A DNA stretch of 18,945 bases, taken from contig CALAWP010000090.1 in NCBI GenBank assembly GCA_937895345.1, positions 1-18,945 on the forward strand, in the 5' to 3' direction. The position numbers and the translations under genes are program-made. Source of the DNA: an uncultured Paenibacillus sp. GTDB lineage: Bacteria; Bacillota; Bacilli; Paenibacillales; Paenibacillaceae. Shown piece after piece: positions 1-6,830 of the stretch. The notes below the pieces were generated by a model. It saw nothing but the letters and a program-made list of their open reading frames with translations, was not told where the DNA came from and did not search any database. Positions within the stretch are counted from its first letter, which is position 1; each line of letters begins with the position of its first letter.

Positions 1-26
1 CGATTATCTCTTGAAATCTATGTATT

Positions 27-875
27 TTGCAGGGCTCAGTTCACGGATTCAGGTTTCAATTAAAAGATTTGAACCTGTCTGTTAAAAAGGGATTTATATC
101 CGGATTTATCGGCGGTAATGGCGCAGGAAAATCGACTATCATTAAATTGATGATGAATTTATTGCAGCCTGACAGCGGAACGATATCGATTATGGGGATG
201 AACTATGCTAAGCATGAAAAGGAAATCAAACAACGCATCGGTTTTGTTTATGATGAAAATGTATTTTACGAGCAGCTAACATTGGCAGAAATGACACGAA
301 TCATCAAACCCGCCTACCGGAATTGGGATGATGATGTATTTTATCATTATGCTCATACTTTCGAACTGCCGCTTCATCAAAAGTTAAAGACCTTTTCGAA
401 AGGAATGAGCATGAAAGCCTCATTAGCGATCGCTTTATCGCATCACGCCGAATTAATTATTATGGATGAGCCTACGTCTGGATTAGACCCGATCATTCGC
501 AGGGAATTGTTGGATATTTTGCATCAGCTTATCCAAGACGGAGAGGTCACGATCATCTTTTCTACGCATATTACAACGGATTTGGATCGGATAGCCGATT
601 ATATAACGTTTATCCATCAGGGAGAGCATATGTTCACGAAGAAGCTTTATCAAATTGAAGAGGATTATGCCATAGTCAAGGGCGGACTAGAGCTGCTGGA
701 CCGGGAGACCGAACTGGAGTTTGTCGCGATACGGAAATCGAGACACGGGTTCGAGGCATTAACGGCCAATAAAGCCCGTGCAGAACAGATTTTTGGCGAT
801 ATGGCGTTAATTGAGAAGGCATCGCTGGAGGACATTATGTACTATACCAAGAAAGGAGGCGAGCAATATGCTTAA
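27..875 (+). CDS. ABC transporter ATP-binding protein (BcrA/YtrB type), 5' end probably frameshifted
   Basis: Nucleotide-binding subunit of an ABC-2 type exporter, acting on the cytoplasmic side of the membrane with the permease encoded next. Counting from a TTG at 27 (282 aa), I see Walker A GGNGAGKS at 29-36 (Pro of the usual GPNGAGKS replaced by Gly), the signature SKGMS at 124-128, Walker B with D147-E148 followed by PTSGLDP, and the switch His at 181. The C-terminal 80 residues are a divergent tail typical of this family. The TTG start has no ribosome binding site and would lack the first beta strand. That missing N-terminus (LEI...FTDSGF) is readable in another frame at positions 13-57, so a one-base loss near 54-57 is likely. 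The real start then lies before the window. The substrate is unknown. The ATPase call is firm; the start is not. Confidence 0.8.
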   Translation: MQGSVHGFRFQLKDLNLSVKKGFISGFIGGNGAGKSTIIKLMMNLLQPDSGTISIMGMNYAKHEKEIKQRIGFVYDENVFYEQLTLAEMTRIIKPAYRNWDDDVFYHYAHTFELPLHQKLKTFSKGMSMKASLAIALSHHAELIIMDEPTSGLDPIIRRELLDILHQLIQDGEVTIIFSTHITTDLDRIADYITFIHQGEHMFTKKLYQIEEDYAIVKGGLELLDRETELEFVAIRKSRHGFEALTANKARAEQIFGDMALIEKASLEDIMYYTKKGGEQYA

Positions 876-1476
876 TTTATTGCGAAAAGACTTTTTTCTT
901 CAGAAAAAAATACTGCTTATTCTACTTGCGGCTTTGTTGGTCTATTTATTTCTAGACGTCTCCATAATTTGGATAGGTTTTGTATTTGGCATCGTCATGA
1001 TTATGAATGCATTTAATCAGGATGAAAAATCATCCATCCAGATGCTGCTCAATTCATTGCCTTATTCCCGGCGAGAAATCGTAAGCTCCAAATACATTGG
1101 CGCGCTCCTGTTTATGTTCATCCTTGTCGTTACCATTTTTCTTGGCAAGTTCGCGATTCACAGGCAAATCACCGATTGGAGAGAATTGATGGTAATGGTA
1201 TGCGCAGTTATAATATCAATCTCTTTGCTGCTGCCATTTTCTTATCAGTTCCAAAGCCGATACTTGTACACGGCTTCGATCGTTGCATTCGGCGTTTATT
1301 TGTTCGTTATTAATTTTGTCATCCCTAATTTAAACGATCGCGTCCGAGGGTTGATGAACACGTTATTAGATTTACCGCATATCAATTTTTATTTAATCAC
1401 TTCGGTATCCGCTATAGTGCTGTACAGCGTTTCATTGATCGTTTCTATACGCATTTATCGAAATAAGGTGTTTTAA
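868..1476 (+). CDS. ABC-2 type transporter permease, six transmembrane segments
   Basis: Membrane subunit of 202 aa paired with the preceding ATPase. The ATG at 868 overlaps the ATPase stop by 8 bases and has AAAGGAGG at 852-859, so I start it there instead of at an in-frame start further upstream. It begins MLNLLRKDFFLQKK, the short basic amphipathic start seen in the ABC2_membrane_5-like family. Hydrophobic segments lie near 15-30, 33-49, 77-94, 107-125, 133-152 and 172-196. Between the second and third lies a cytoplasmic loop (NSLPYSRREIVSSKY), which resembles the ATPase-coupling loop of this family. Codon use is AT-rich like the ATPase and unlike the genes after 2341. Export of a peptide or antimicrobial is possible by family analogy, but the sequence does not show the substrate. 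Confidence 0.8.
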   Translation: MLNLLRKDFFLQKKILLILLAALLVYLFLDVSIIWIGFVFGIVMIMNAFNQDEKSSIQMLLNSLPYSRREIVSSKYIGALLFMFILVVTIFLGKFAIHRQITDWRELMVMVCAVIISISLLLPFSYQFQSRYLYTASIVAFGVYLFVINFVIPNLNDRVRGLMNTLLDLPHINFYLITSVSAIVLYSVSLIVSIRIYRNKVF

Positions 1477-1513
1477 AAGCGAATACAGACCTGATGAGGG
1501 AGGAGTGTTACAT

Positions 1514-1816
1514 ATGGAGGCTGCAAGTAAAATGATTCAGTTCATTCGGTCACAGATCTGGATTCCTGCAGCTCTGGGTTTTCTTGTCGTGCAGTTGATT
1601 TTTATTGTCTTTGAAATGACTTCATGGATGCCAAACTTCCGAGAAGGAACTCTTTTTGAAAAAATCGCAGGATCTTCCTTTTTTACCGAATGGTTCACGC
1701 CGTACAGCTATCCCGAATTAAACTTGTTAACTGCCTTTTTGGCAGTTACCCTGCTTCCGACTGCGATCATTTGTGCGTTTAAAGATGTTTTTTCCAGGAA
1801 GCTTTCGAAATTATAG
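1514..1816 (+). CDS. Small two-helix membrane protein, YfzA-like
   Basis: A 100-aa protein with two hydrophobic segments at about 15-35 and 70-88, and a soluble stretch between them rich in aromatic residues (SSFFTEWFTPYSYPELN). I chose the ATG at 1514 because GGGAGGAG at 1498-1505 is 8 bases upstream; an in-frame GTG at 1505 would overlap that site. The motif FEMTSWMPNF followed by FFTEWF and LLTAF recalls the YfzA-like family of small Bacillus membrane proteins, but this comes from memory and is not verified. It follows the permease by 37 bases on the same strand with no promoter seen, so it is probably co-transcribed. It could be an accessory or immunity-type partner of the transporter, though nothing in the sequence proves this. 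Confidence 0.6.
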   Translation: MEAASKMIQFIRSQIWIPAALGFLVVQLIFIVFEMTSWMPNFREGTLFEKIAGSSFFTEWFTPYSYPELNLLTAFLAVTLLPTAIICAFKDVFSRKLSKL

Positions 1817-1932
1817 CGTTTTATCGAAACGTCTTTTCCCCATACCCGACAAGTAAAAGGTCTCCGCTAAGGACTGCTGCAGGTAGATCCAAGCGATTCC
1901 AGCCGCATTTTCGCAGTTGGCAGGCTCAATAA

Positions 1933-1977
1933 AAAATCCCCGAAGCCCATTCATGCAACAAGGGTTTCGGGGATTTT
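1933..1977. terminator. Bidirectional terminator between the ABC operon and tRNA-Arg
   Basis: A 16-bp stem pairs 1933-1948 with 1962-1977 around a 13-nt loop, with one G-T wobble. On the minus strand the stem ends in a T-rich tail (complement of the A-run at 1931-1936), so it is well placed to end the tRNA transcript. On the + strand it ends in TTTT and can also stop the ABC operon. Confidence 0.75.
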
Positions 1978-2033
1978 GCGCCGTGCGGCGTTCGGTTTCG
2001 ATCGTTCGTTTATGCAGCGCACCTAAAAACTAA

Positions 2034-2110
2034 TGGCGTCCCAGGAGGGATTCGAACCCCCGACAACTCGCTTAGAAGGCGAGTGCTCTATCCAACTGAG
2101 CTACTGGGAC
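2034..2110 (-). tRNA. tRNA-Arg, anticodon TCT
   Basis: Read on the minus strand, the gene starts GTCCCAG at 2110 and closes with CTGGGAC, a G discriminator and an encoded CCA at 2036-2034. The D-arm contains AGCTCAGTTGG, the T-loop contains GGTTCGAATCC, and the anticodon stem CTCGC/GCGAG encloses the loop CTTCTAA. The anticodon is therefore TCT, which decodes AGA and AGG. Length is 77 nt with CCA. It is the only minus-strand gene I support in the window. Confidence 0.97.
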
Positions 2111-2119
2111 ACAAGAAAG

Positions 2120-2149
2120 AATATAACATGAGACGGGGCCGGTTTGCAA
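2120..2149 (-). promoter_or_regulatory. Promoter of tRNA-Arg
   Basis: On the minus strand, TTGCAA (2149-2144) and TATATT (2125-2120) are separated by 18 bases and lie 9 bases before the mature tRNA 5' end. This is a reasonable sigma-A match. Confidence 0.6.
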
Positions 2150-2203
2150 GTGAAAAATAGCGGAAAAATAAATGGAGTCCTATTTTTTATATCGGACCGG
2201 ACA

Positions 2204-2212
2204 TGTTATAAT
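2204..2212 (+). promoter_or_regulatory. Extended -10 promoter for the YsoA-like gene
   Basis: TGTTATAAT is a perfect TGn-TATAAT extended -10. Only a T-run stands at the -35 distance. Transcription would start near 2219, which leaves a leader of about 120 nt to the preferred start at 2341. Confidence 0.6.
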
Positions 2213-2340
2213 CTTACGCAAGATGAAGGATTCATCCGTCCGGGATGTTTCCGGACGCAACCGAAGGCGGTGTTATCATTACGACTCCTCAAGATCCACA
2301 TACGGCGGAAAATAAAGATAACATATATCTATTCCCGAAT

Positions 2341-3216
2341 ATGCTTGACCAATACCAAATCAGCCTGACTCGCATGCTGGAGGCGGAGCAGTACGGGGAA
2401 GCGAAGCGCTTGCTGCAGTTTTTGCTGCAATGCCAAGGGCAGGACCAAAGGCTGTACGAAGAATGGGAGACGCTGCTCGGGTGGCTGGAGATGGCGTTTC
2501 CGGGCGAAGGCGGCGATGCCGGCGAACCGGACGACGACGGCGGGGACGAGGACCGGCTGCGCGAGCAGCTGCTGCAGCCGTCGCAGCAGGACGACGCTTA
2601 CGTTCGGCAAGTGCTCCACATTATGCAGCGGCACCCGATGATCGATCAGCAAATGCTGGCGCTGGAGAGGGCCGTCCATTTGCGCGCGGATTACATCGAC
2701 GGCGAAATCGTCGATTGGCTCGAACGCGAGGACGTGCATCCGCTCGTTCAGTTCAAGGCGCTCCAGACGCTGCGCAAGCGGGGCGCCACCGGCGCGGTGT
2801 CGATGAACCGGATGGGCGAGGCCGTCCGGCTGGACATCGAGGAAACGCCGCTGTCGATGGACGGTTTTCCGCGGCAGGTGACGGATATACTGGAGAGGAC
2901 GGAGGAGGCCGCGGAAGCCGACGATCCGACGCTGCCCCATTTTGCCCGGGAGCTGTGGAAGGAAAGCCTGCAGTTTCTGTACGGGACGTCGTCCTACCAG
3001 TGGATGCTGCGCGAGGACGAAGGGACGGTCGATTGTTTTGCCGCGGCGCTGTACGTGACGCTTCAGCTGACCGTTTACGGGTCGGCCAACGACGACGATA
3101 TCCGGGAAGCGTTCGGCATTACCGACGGCTTGCGGTTCAGATACGAGCAGGCGTGCCGGATGCTGCGGAGCGTGTCGATGATGCTGCAATCGGGCGAGGA
3201 TGAACCCGAGCCTTGA
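2341..3216 (+). CDS. Conserved hypothetical protein upstream of trigger factor (YsoA-like, helical/TPR-like)
   Basis: Predicted soluble, helical, acidic protein of 291 aa. By position just before tig it corresponds to B. subtilis ysoA, a TPR-repeat protein; that link is positional. Its start MLDQYQISLTRMLEAEQYGEAKRLLQFLLQCQG looks like a TPR-type helix pair. A low-complexity acidic loop (GEGGDAGEPDDDGGDED) sits near residues 60-77, followed by more amphipathic helices and no catalytic motif I recognise. An in-frame ATG at 2245 would add 32 residues. I prefer 2341 because 2245-2340 is AT-rich and unlike the GC-rich gene body, and because the 2245 ATG lies in the loop of a hairpin. Neither start has a good ribosome binding site. 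Its stop codon is embedded in the -35 box of the tig promoter. Confidence 0.75.
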   Translation: MLDQYQISLTRMLEAEQYGEAKRLLQFLLQCQGQDQRLYEEWETLLGWLEMAFPGEGGDAGEPDDDGGDEDRLREQLLQPSQQDDAYVRQVLHIMQRHPMIDQQMLALERAVHLRADYIDGEIVDWLEREDVHPLVQFKALQTLRKRGATGAVSMNRMGEAVRLDIEETPLSMDGFPRQVTDILERTEEAAEADDPTLPHFARELWKESLQFLYGTSSYQWMLREDEGTVDCFAAALYVTLQLTVYGSANDDDIREAFGITDGLRFRYEQACRMLRSVSMMLQSGEDEPEP

Positions 3217-3241
3217 AATGCGGGTTTAACTTGTTTATACT
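3213..3241 (+). promoter_or_regulatory. Sigma-A promoter of tig
   Basis: TTGAAA (3213-3218) and TATACT (3236-3241) are spaced by 17 bases. The -35 box overlaps the stop codon of the preceding gene. The leader to the tig ATG is about 55 nt. Confidence 0.75.
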
Positions 3242-3303
3242 AGAATGGTTTATGAACGTGATAATACTCTGTGCAAGAGCATTTTTGGAGGGGAAAGCAT
3301 AAA

Positions 3304-4593
3304 ATGAAAGCAACATGGGAAAAAATAGACAAGAACCTCGTCTCCATCGACGTAGAGGTTGATGCGGATAAAGTGGCGGGCGCTCTTGATCAGGCATTCA
3401 AAAAAGTGTCGGCTAAAGTAAACGTGCCGGGCTTCCGCAAAGGCAAAGTGCCGCGCGCGATTTTCGAATCCCGTTTCGGCGTGGAAAGCCTGTATCAGGA
3501 CGCGATCGATATTTTGCTGCCGGACGCTTACACGGCCGCCGTCAAGGAAAACGATCTGCAGCCGGTCGACCGTCCCGAGATCGACGTGACGCAATTCGGC
3601 AAAGGCCAATCGTTCAAGTTTACGGCGAAAGTAACGGTTAAGCCGGAAGTAACGCTCGGCGAATACAAAGGGCTCGAAGTGGCCGCCGTTTCGGCCGAAG
3701 TGACGGAAGAGGAAATCGCGGCCGAGCTGGAACGCCTCCAGCAGCGCCATGCGGAGCTGACGGTCGTGGAAGAAGGAGCGGCGCAGCAAGGCGACATCGC
3801 CATCATCGACTTCGACGGTTATGTGGACGGAGAGCAGTTCGAAGGCGGACAAGCCGAGCGTTATTCGCTGGAGCTCGGTTCGGGTTCGTTCATTCCGGGC
3901 TTCGAGGACCAAGTGGTCGGCATGCAAATCGGCGACTTCAAGGACGTGGAAGTAACCTTCCCCGAAAACTATCATGCGGAGCAATTGGCGGGCAAGCCTG
4001 CCGTGTTCAAGGTGAAGCTGCATGAGCTGAAGCGCAAGTCGCTGCCGGCGCTCGACGACGAGTTCGCGAAGGACGTCAGTGAATTCGATACGCTTGAGGA
4101 GTACAAGCAGGACCTGGTTTCCAATTTGCAAAAGCGCAAAGAGAAGGAAGCGGAGCAGGCGCGCGAAGTCGAGGTGGTCGACAAGGCGACTGCGGCGGCG
4201 GAAGTGGACATTCCGGAAGCGATGATCGAATCGGAAACGGATTACCTGCTGAAGGATTTCGAAAACCGCCTTCGCATGCAAGGCATGAACATCGACCTGT
4301 ATTACCAGTTCTCCGGCCAGGACGAAGCAGCGCTTCGCGGCCAAATGCGCGCCGACGCGGAGAAGCGCGTGCGCAACAACCTTGTGCTTGAAGCGATCGC
4401 CAAAGCCGAGGGCTTCGAGACGACGGAAGAGGAGCTCGCCGCCGAGCTTGAGACGCTGTCCAAGGCTTACAACCGTTCCGCCGAGGAGCTGCGCGACATT
4501 TTCGAGAAAAACGGCAATATCGACAACCTGAAGGAAGATTTGCTGCTTCGGAAGACGATCAAATTCCTGCTTGAAAACAGCAAATCCGCTTAA
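3304..4593 (+). CDS. tig: Trigger factor, ribosome-associated chaperone and prolyl isomerase
   Basis: Binds at the ribosome exit tunnel, shields nascent chains and catalyses peptidyl-prolyl isomerisation. At 429 aa it matches the family (about 425). The N-terminal ribosome-binding domain carries the signature GFRKGKVPR at 43-51, with F44-R45-K46 the ribosome contact. The FKBP-type isomerase domain spans about 164-249 (DIAIIDFDGYVDGEQFEGG ... GSFIPGFEDQVVGM), and the C-terminal part is the helical substrate-binding arm domain. I start at ATG 3304, with GGAGGGG at 3287-3293; in-frame codons further upstream lack this support. It has its own promoter and its own terminator, so it appears to be a single-gene unit ahead of clpP-clpX. 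No oddities. Confidence 0.97.
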   Translation: MKATWEKIDKNLVSIDVEVDADKVAGALDQAFKKVSAKVNVPGFRKGKVPRAIFESRFGVESLYQDAIDILLPDAYTAAVKENDLQPVDRPEIDVTQFGKGQSFKFTAKVTVKPEVTLGEYKGLEVAAVSAEVTEEEIAAELERLQQRHAELTVVEEGAAQQGDIAIIDFDGYVDGEQFEGGQAERYSLELGSGSFIPGFEDQVVGMQIGDFKDVEVTFPENYHAEQLAGKPAVFKVKLHELKRKSLPALDDEFAKDVSEFDTLEEYKQDLVSNLQKRKEKEAEQAREVEVVDKATAAAEVDIPEAMIESETDYLLKDFENRLRMQGMNIDLYYQFSGQDEAALRGQMRADAEKRVRNNLVLEAIAKAEGFETTEEELAAELETLSKAYNRSAEELRDIFEKNGNIDNLKEDLLLRKTIKFLLENSKSA

Positions 4594-4643
4594 GGGTCCG
4601 CAATCGTCGGCTGCGGCCGAAACCGAATAATGGCTTTGCCCCG

Positions 4644-4677
4644 AAATAAGGCGCGTGCATCATACGTGCCTTATTTT
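4644..4677 (+). terminator. Intrinsic terminator of tig
   Basis: AAATAAGGCGCGT pairs with ACGTGCCTTATTT (13 bp with one G-T wobble) around an 8-nt loop, ending in TTTT. It lies 50 bases after the tig stop. Confidence 0.8.
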
Positions 4678-4791
4678 AACCTTACATAATATACTCGTTC
4701 ACCAGCAACATACATAGCAATGCGTTCGAAAAGGGTCAGCCCGGTCCGTACATAACAAGCCGTCATTGCCGTATACTGTAGTATCGGAAAA

Positions 4792-4820
4792 ATGACATCG
4801 ATATCCGTACGTGTTACAAT
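4792..4820 (+). promoter_or_regulatory. Sigma-A promoter of clpP-clpX
   Basis: ATGACA (4792-4797) and TACAAT (4815-4820) are separated by exactly 17 bases, each one mismatch from consensus. The leader is about 40 nt. I found no complete CtsR or CIRCE operator nearby. Confidence 0.7.
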
Positions 4821-4865
4821 AAGCAAGAAGCAGCGCAAACTCCACAAAGAAAAGAGGTTGGTCGC

Positions 4866-5459
4866 ATGAATCTGGTACCGATTGTAGTCGAACAGACGAA
4901 TCGCGGAGAACGGTCGTACGATATTTACTCCCGTTTGCTGAAGGATCGCATTATTTTTCTCGGGAGCGCGATTGACGACGACGTCGCGAATTCCATTATC
5001 GCACAGCTGCTCTTTCTGGCGGCCGACGATCCGGAGAAGGACATCCATCTCTACATCAACTCTCCTGGCGGATCGGTAACCGCCGGTATGGGCATATACG
5101 ATACGATGCAATATATTAAGCCTGACGTCTCCACCATTTGCATGGGGATGGCCGCAAGCATGGGATCGCTGCTGCTGACGGCCGGGACGAAGGGCAAACG
5201 GTTCGCCCTTCCGAACGCCGAAGTGATGATCCATCAGCCGCTCGGCGGCGTGCGGGGACAGGCGACGGACATTAAGATTCACGCGGATTGGATTTTGAAG
5301 ACGAAGCAGAAGCTGAATCAAATCTATGTCGAGCGTACCGGTCAGCCATACGATAAGATTGACCGCGATACGGACCGCGACTATTTCATGAGCGCGGAGG
5401 AAGCGCTGAATTACGGCTTGATCGACAAGGTTATTACTTCGCCGGTCGAGAACGTTTAA
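4866..5459 (+). CDS. clpP: ATP-dependent Clp protease proteolytic subunit
   Basis: Serine peptidase that forms the tetradecameric chamber and degrades proteins fed by ClpX or ClpC. At 197 aa it is standard length. The catalytic triad is S98 (MGMAASMGS), H123 (MIHQPLGG) and D172 (RDTDRDYFM), the canonical spacing. The N-terminus MNLVPIVVEQTNRGERSYDIYSRLLKDRI shows a short propeptide and then the axial-loop region. AAAGAGG at 4851-4857 supports the ATG. It lies after the tig terminator with its own promoter, and 17 bases before clpX, so the two should be co-transcribed. In B. subtilis clpP is at a separate locus; the tig-clpP-clpX order here matches proteobacteria. Identification is secure. Confidence 0.97.
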   Translation: MNLVPIVVEQTNRGERSYDIYSRLLKDRIIFLGSAIDDDVANSIIAQLLFLAADDPEKDIHLYINSPGGSVTAGMGIYDTMQYIKPDVSTICMGMAASMGSLLLTAGTKGKRFALPNAEVMIHQPLGGVRGQATDIKIHADWILKTKQKLNQIYVERTGQPYDKIDRDTDRDYFMSAEEALNYGLIDKVITSPVENV

Positions 5460-5476
5460 TCAGAAGGGGTGAGTAC

Positions 5477-6733
5477 ATGTTTAAATTCAATGAGGAAAAA
5501 GGCCAATTGAAATGTTCGTTCTGCGGCAAGTCGCAGGATCAGGTCCGCAAGCTGGTCGCCGGTCCCGGCGTATATATATGCGACGAATGCATCGAGCTTT
5601 GCACGGAAATCGTGGAAGAGGAGCTCGGCAACGAGGAAGAGCTCGATCTGAAGGACATTCCGAAGCCGAAGGATATTCGCGCCATTCTGGATTCCTACGT
5701 CATCGGCCAGGATTCCGCCAAAAAATCGCTTTCCGTAGCGGTGTACAATCACTATAAACGGATCAACTCCGGCAACAAGATCGAAGACGTCGAGCTGCAG
5801 AAGAGCAACATTTTGCTGCTGGGTCCTACGGGCTCCGGCAAGACGCTGCTGGCGCAAACGATGGCCAAAATATTGAACGTGCCGTTTGCGATCGCGGACG
5901 CAACGTCCTTGACGGAAGCCGGCTACGTCGGCGAAGACGTCGAGAACATTTTGCTGAAGCTGATTCAGGCTGCCGACTACGACGTGGAGAAGGCAGAGCG
6001 CGGCATTATTTATATTGACGAGATCGACAAAGTCGCCCGCAAATCCGAAAATCCGTCCATTACAAGGGACGTTTCGGGCGAGGGCGTGCAGCAGGCGCTG
6101 CTCAAAATTTTGGAAGGCACCGTCGCTTCCGTGCCGCCGCAGGGCGGACGCAAGCACCCGCATCAGGAATTCATTCAGATCGACACGACGAACATCCTGT
6201 TTATTTGCGGCGGCGCCTTCGACGGACTGGAGCAGCTCATCAAACGCCGCATCGGCAAAAAGGTGATCGGCTTCAACGCCTCCGGAGAAACGCAAAAGGA
6301 TCTGAAAGCCGGCGAATATTTGTCGATGGTGCTTCCGGAAGACCTGCTGAAATTCGGTCTGATTCCGGAGTTTGTCGGCCGCCTGCCGGTCATCTCGACG
6401 CTGGAGCCGCTTGACGAGCCGGCGCTCGTGCGCATTTTGTCCGAACCGAAAAACGCTCTGGTGAAGCAATACCAGAAGCTGCTGGAGATGGATAACGTGA
6501 AGCTGGACTTCGAGCCTGCGGCGCTGGACGCCATCGCCAAGGAGGCCATCAAGCGGAATACGGGAGCGCGCGGCTTGCGGGCCATCATCGAAGGCATTAT
6601 GCTGGACGTCATGTACGAGGTTCCTTCCCGCGACGACGTCAGCACCTGCCTCATCACCGAGAAATCGGTCAAAGAAAAGATGATGCCGGAGCTGTCCGCC
6701 AAAAAAGGCAAGAAAAAGGAAGAAAGCGCCTGA
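5477..6733 (+). CDS. clpX: ATP-dependent Clp protease ATP-binding subunit ClpX
   Basis: AAA+ unfoldase that recognises tagged substrates and threads them into ClpP. The 418-aa protein has the N-terminal zinc-binding domain with C13, C16, C35 and C38, Walker A GPTGSGKT at 116-123, the pore loop GYVG at 149-152, and Walker B ending D181-E182. The ClpP-docking tripeptide is I264-G265-F266, so it should pair with the ClpP encoded 17 bases upstream. The sensor-2 region (GARGLRAIIEGIMLDVMYEVPS) is near the C-terminus, followed by a Lys-rich tail. The ribosome binding site is AGAAGGGG at 5462-5469. Nothing is truncated or missing. Confidence 0.98.
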   Translation: MFKFNEEKGQLKCSFCGKSQDQVRKLVAGPGVYICDECIELCTEIVEEELGNEEELDLKDIPKPKDIRAILDSYVIGQDSAKKSLSVAVYNHYKRINSGNKIEDVELQKSNILLLGPTGSGKTLLAQTMAKILNVPFAIADATSLTEAGYVGEDVENILLKLIQAADYDVEKAERGIIYIDEIDKVARKSENPSITRDVSGEGVQQALLKILEGTVASVPPQGGRKHPHQEFIQIDTTNILFICGGAFDGLEQLIKRRIGKKVIGFNASGETQKDLKAGEYLSMVLPEDLLKFGLIPEFVGRLPVISTLEPLDEPALVRILSEPKNALVKQYQKLLEMDNVKLDFEPAALDAIAKEAIKRNTGARGLRAIIEGIMLDVMYEVPSRDDVSTCLITEKSVKEKMMPELSAKKGKKKEESA

Positions 6734-6759
6734 TCGCTTGATCATTACAGTTAAAGCTA

Positions 6760-6803
6760 TCCACCCGTTGTCCGTACGGTCTTATGCGCGGCCGACGGGT
6801 GGA
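6760..6803 (+). terminator. Hairpin between clpX and ispG, possible terminator or attenuator
   Basis: TCCACCCGT (6760-6768) pairs perfectly with ACGGGTGGA (6795-6803) around a 26-nt loop. The tail CTTTGACGTT is poor in T, so termination may be partial or need another factor. ispG starts 27 bases later and I see no convincing promoter between them. Confidence 0.4.
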
Positions 6804-6830
6804 CTTTGACGTTCATGGGAGAGATAGCCA

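Noticed and set aside
2329..3189. Long minus-strand open frame opposite the YsoA-like gene
   Set aside because: It is an antisense shadow typical of GC-rich coding DNA: His/Arg/Leu-rich, no ribosome binding site and no family features.
4720..4760. GGTCAG...GGTCCG near clpP as a CtsR operator
   Set aside because: CtsR sites are tandem GGTCAAA heptads with a 3-base gap. Only GGTC is shared and the A-runs are missing. No CIRCE repeat is present either.
5456..6745. 429-codon minus-strand open frame opposite clpX
   Set aside because: ClpX on the + strand is certain. The antisense frame mirrors its codon bias and shows no motifs. The same applies to the long frames opposite tig, lonB, lonA, hemA and hemC.
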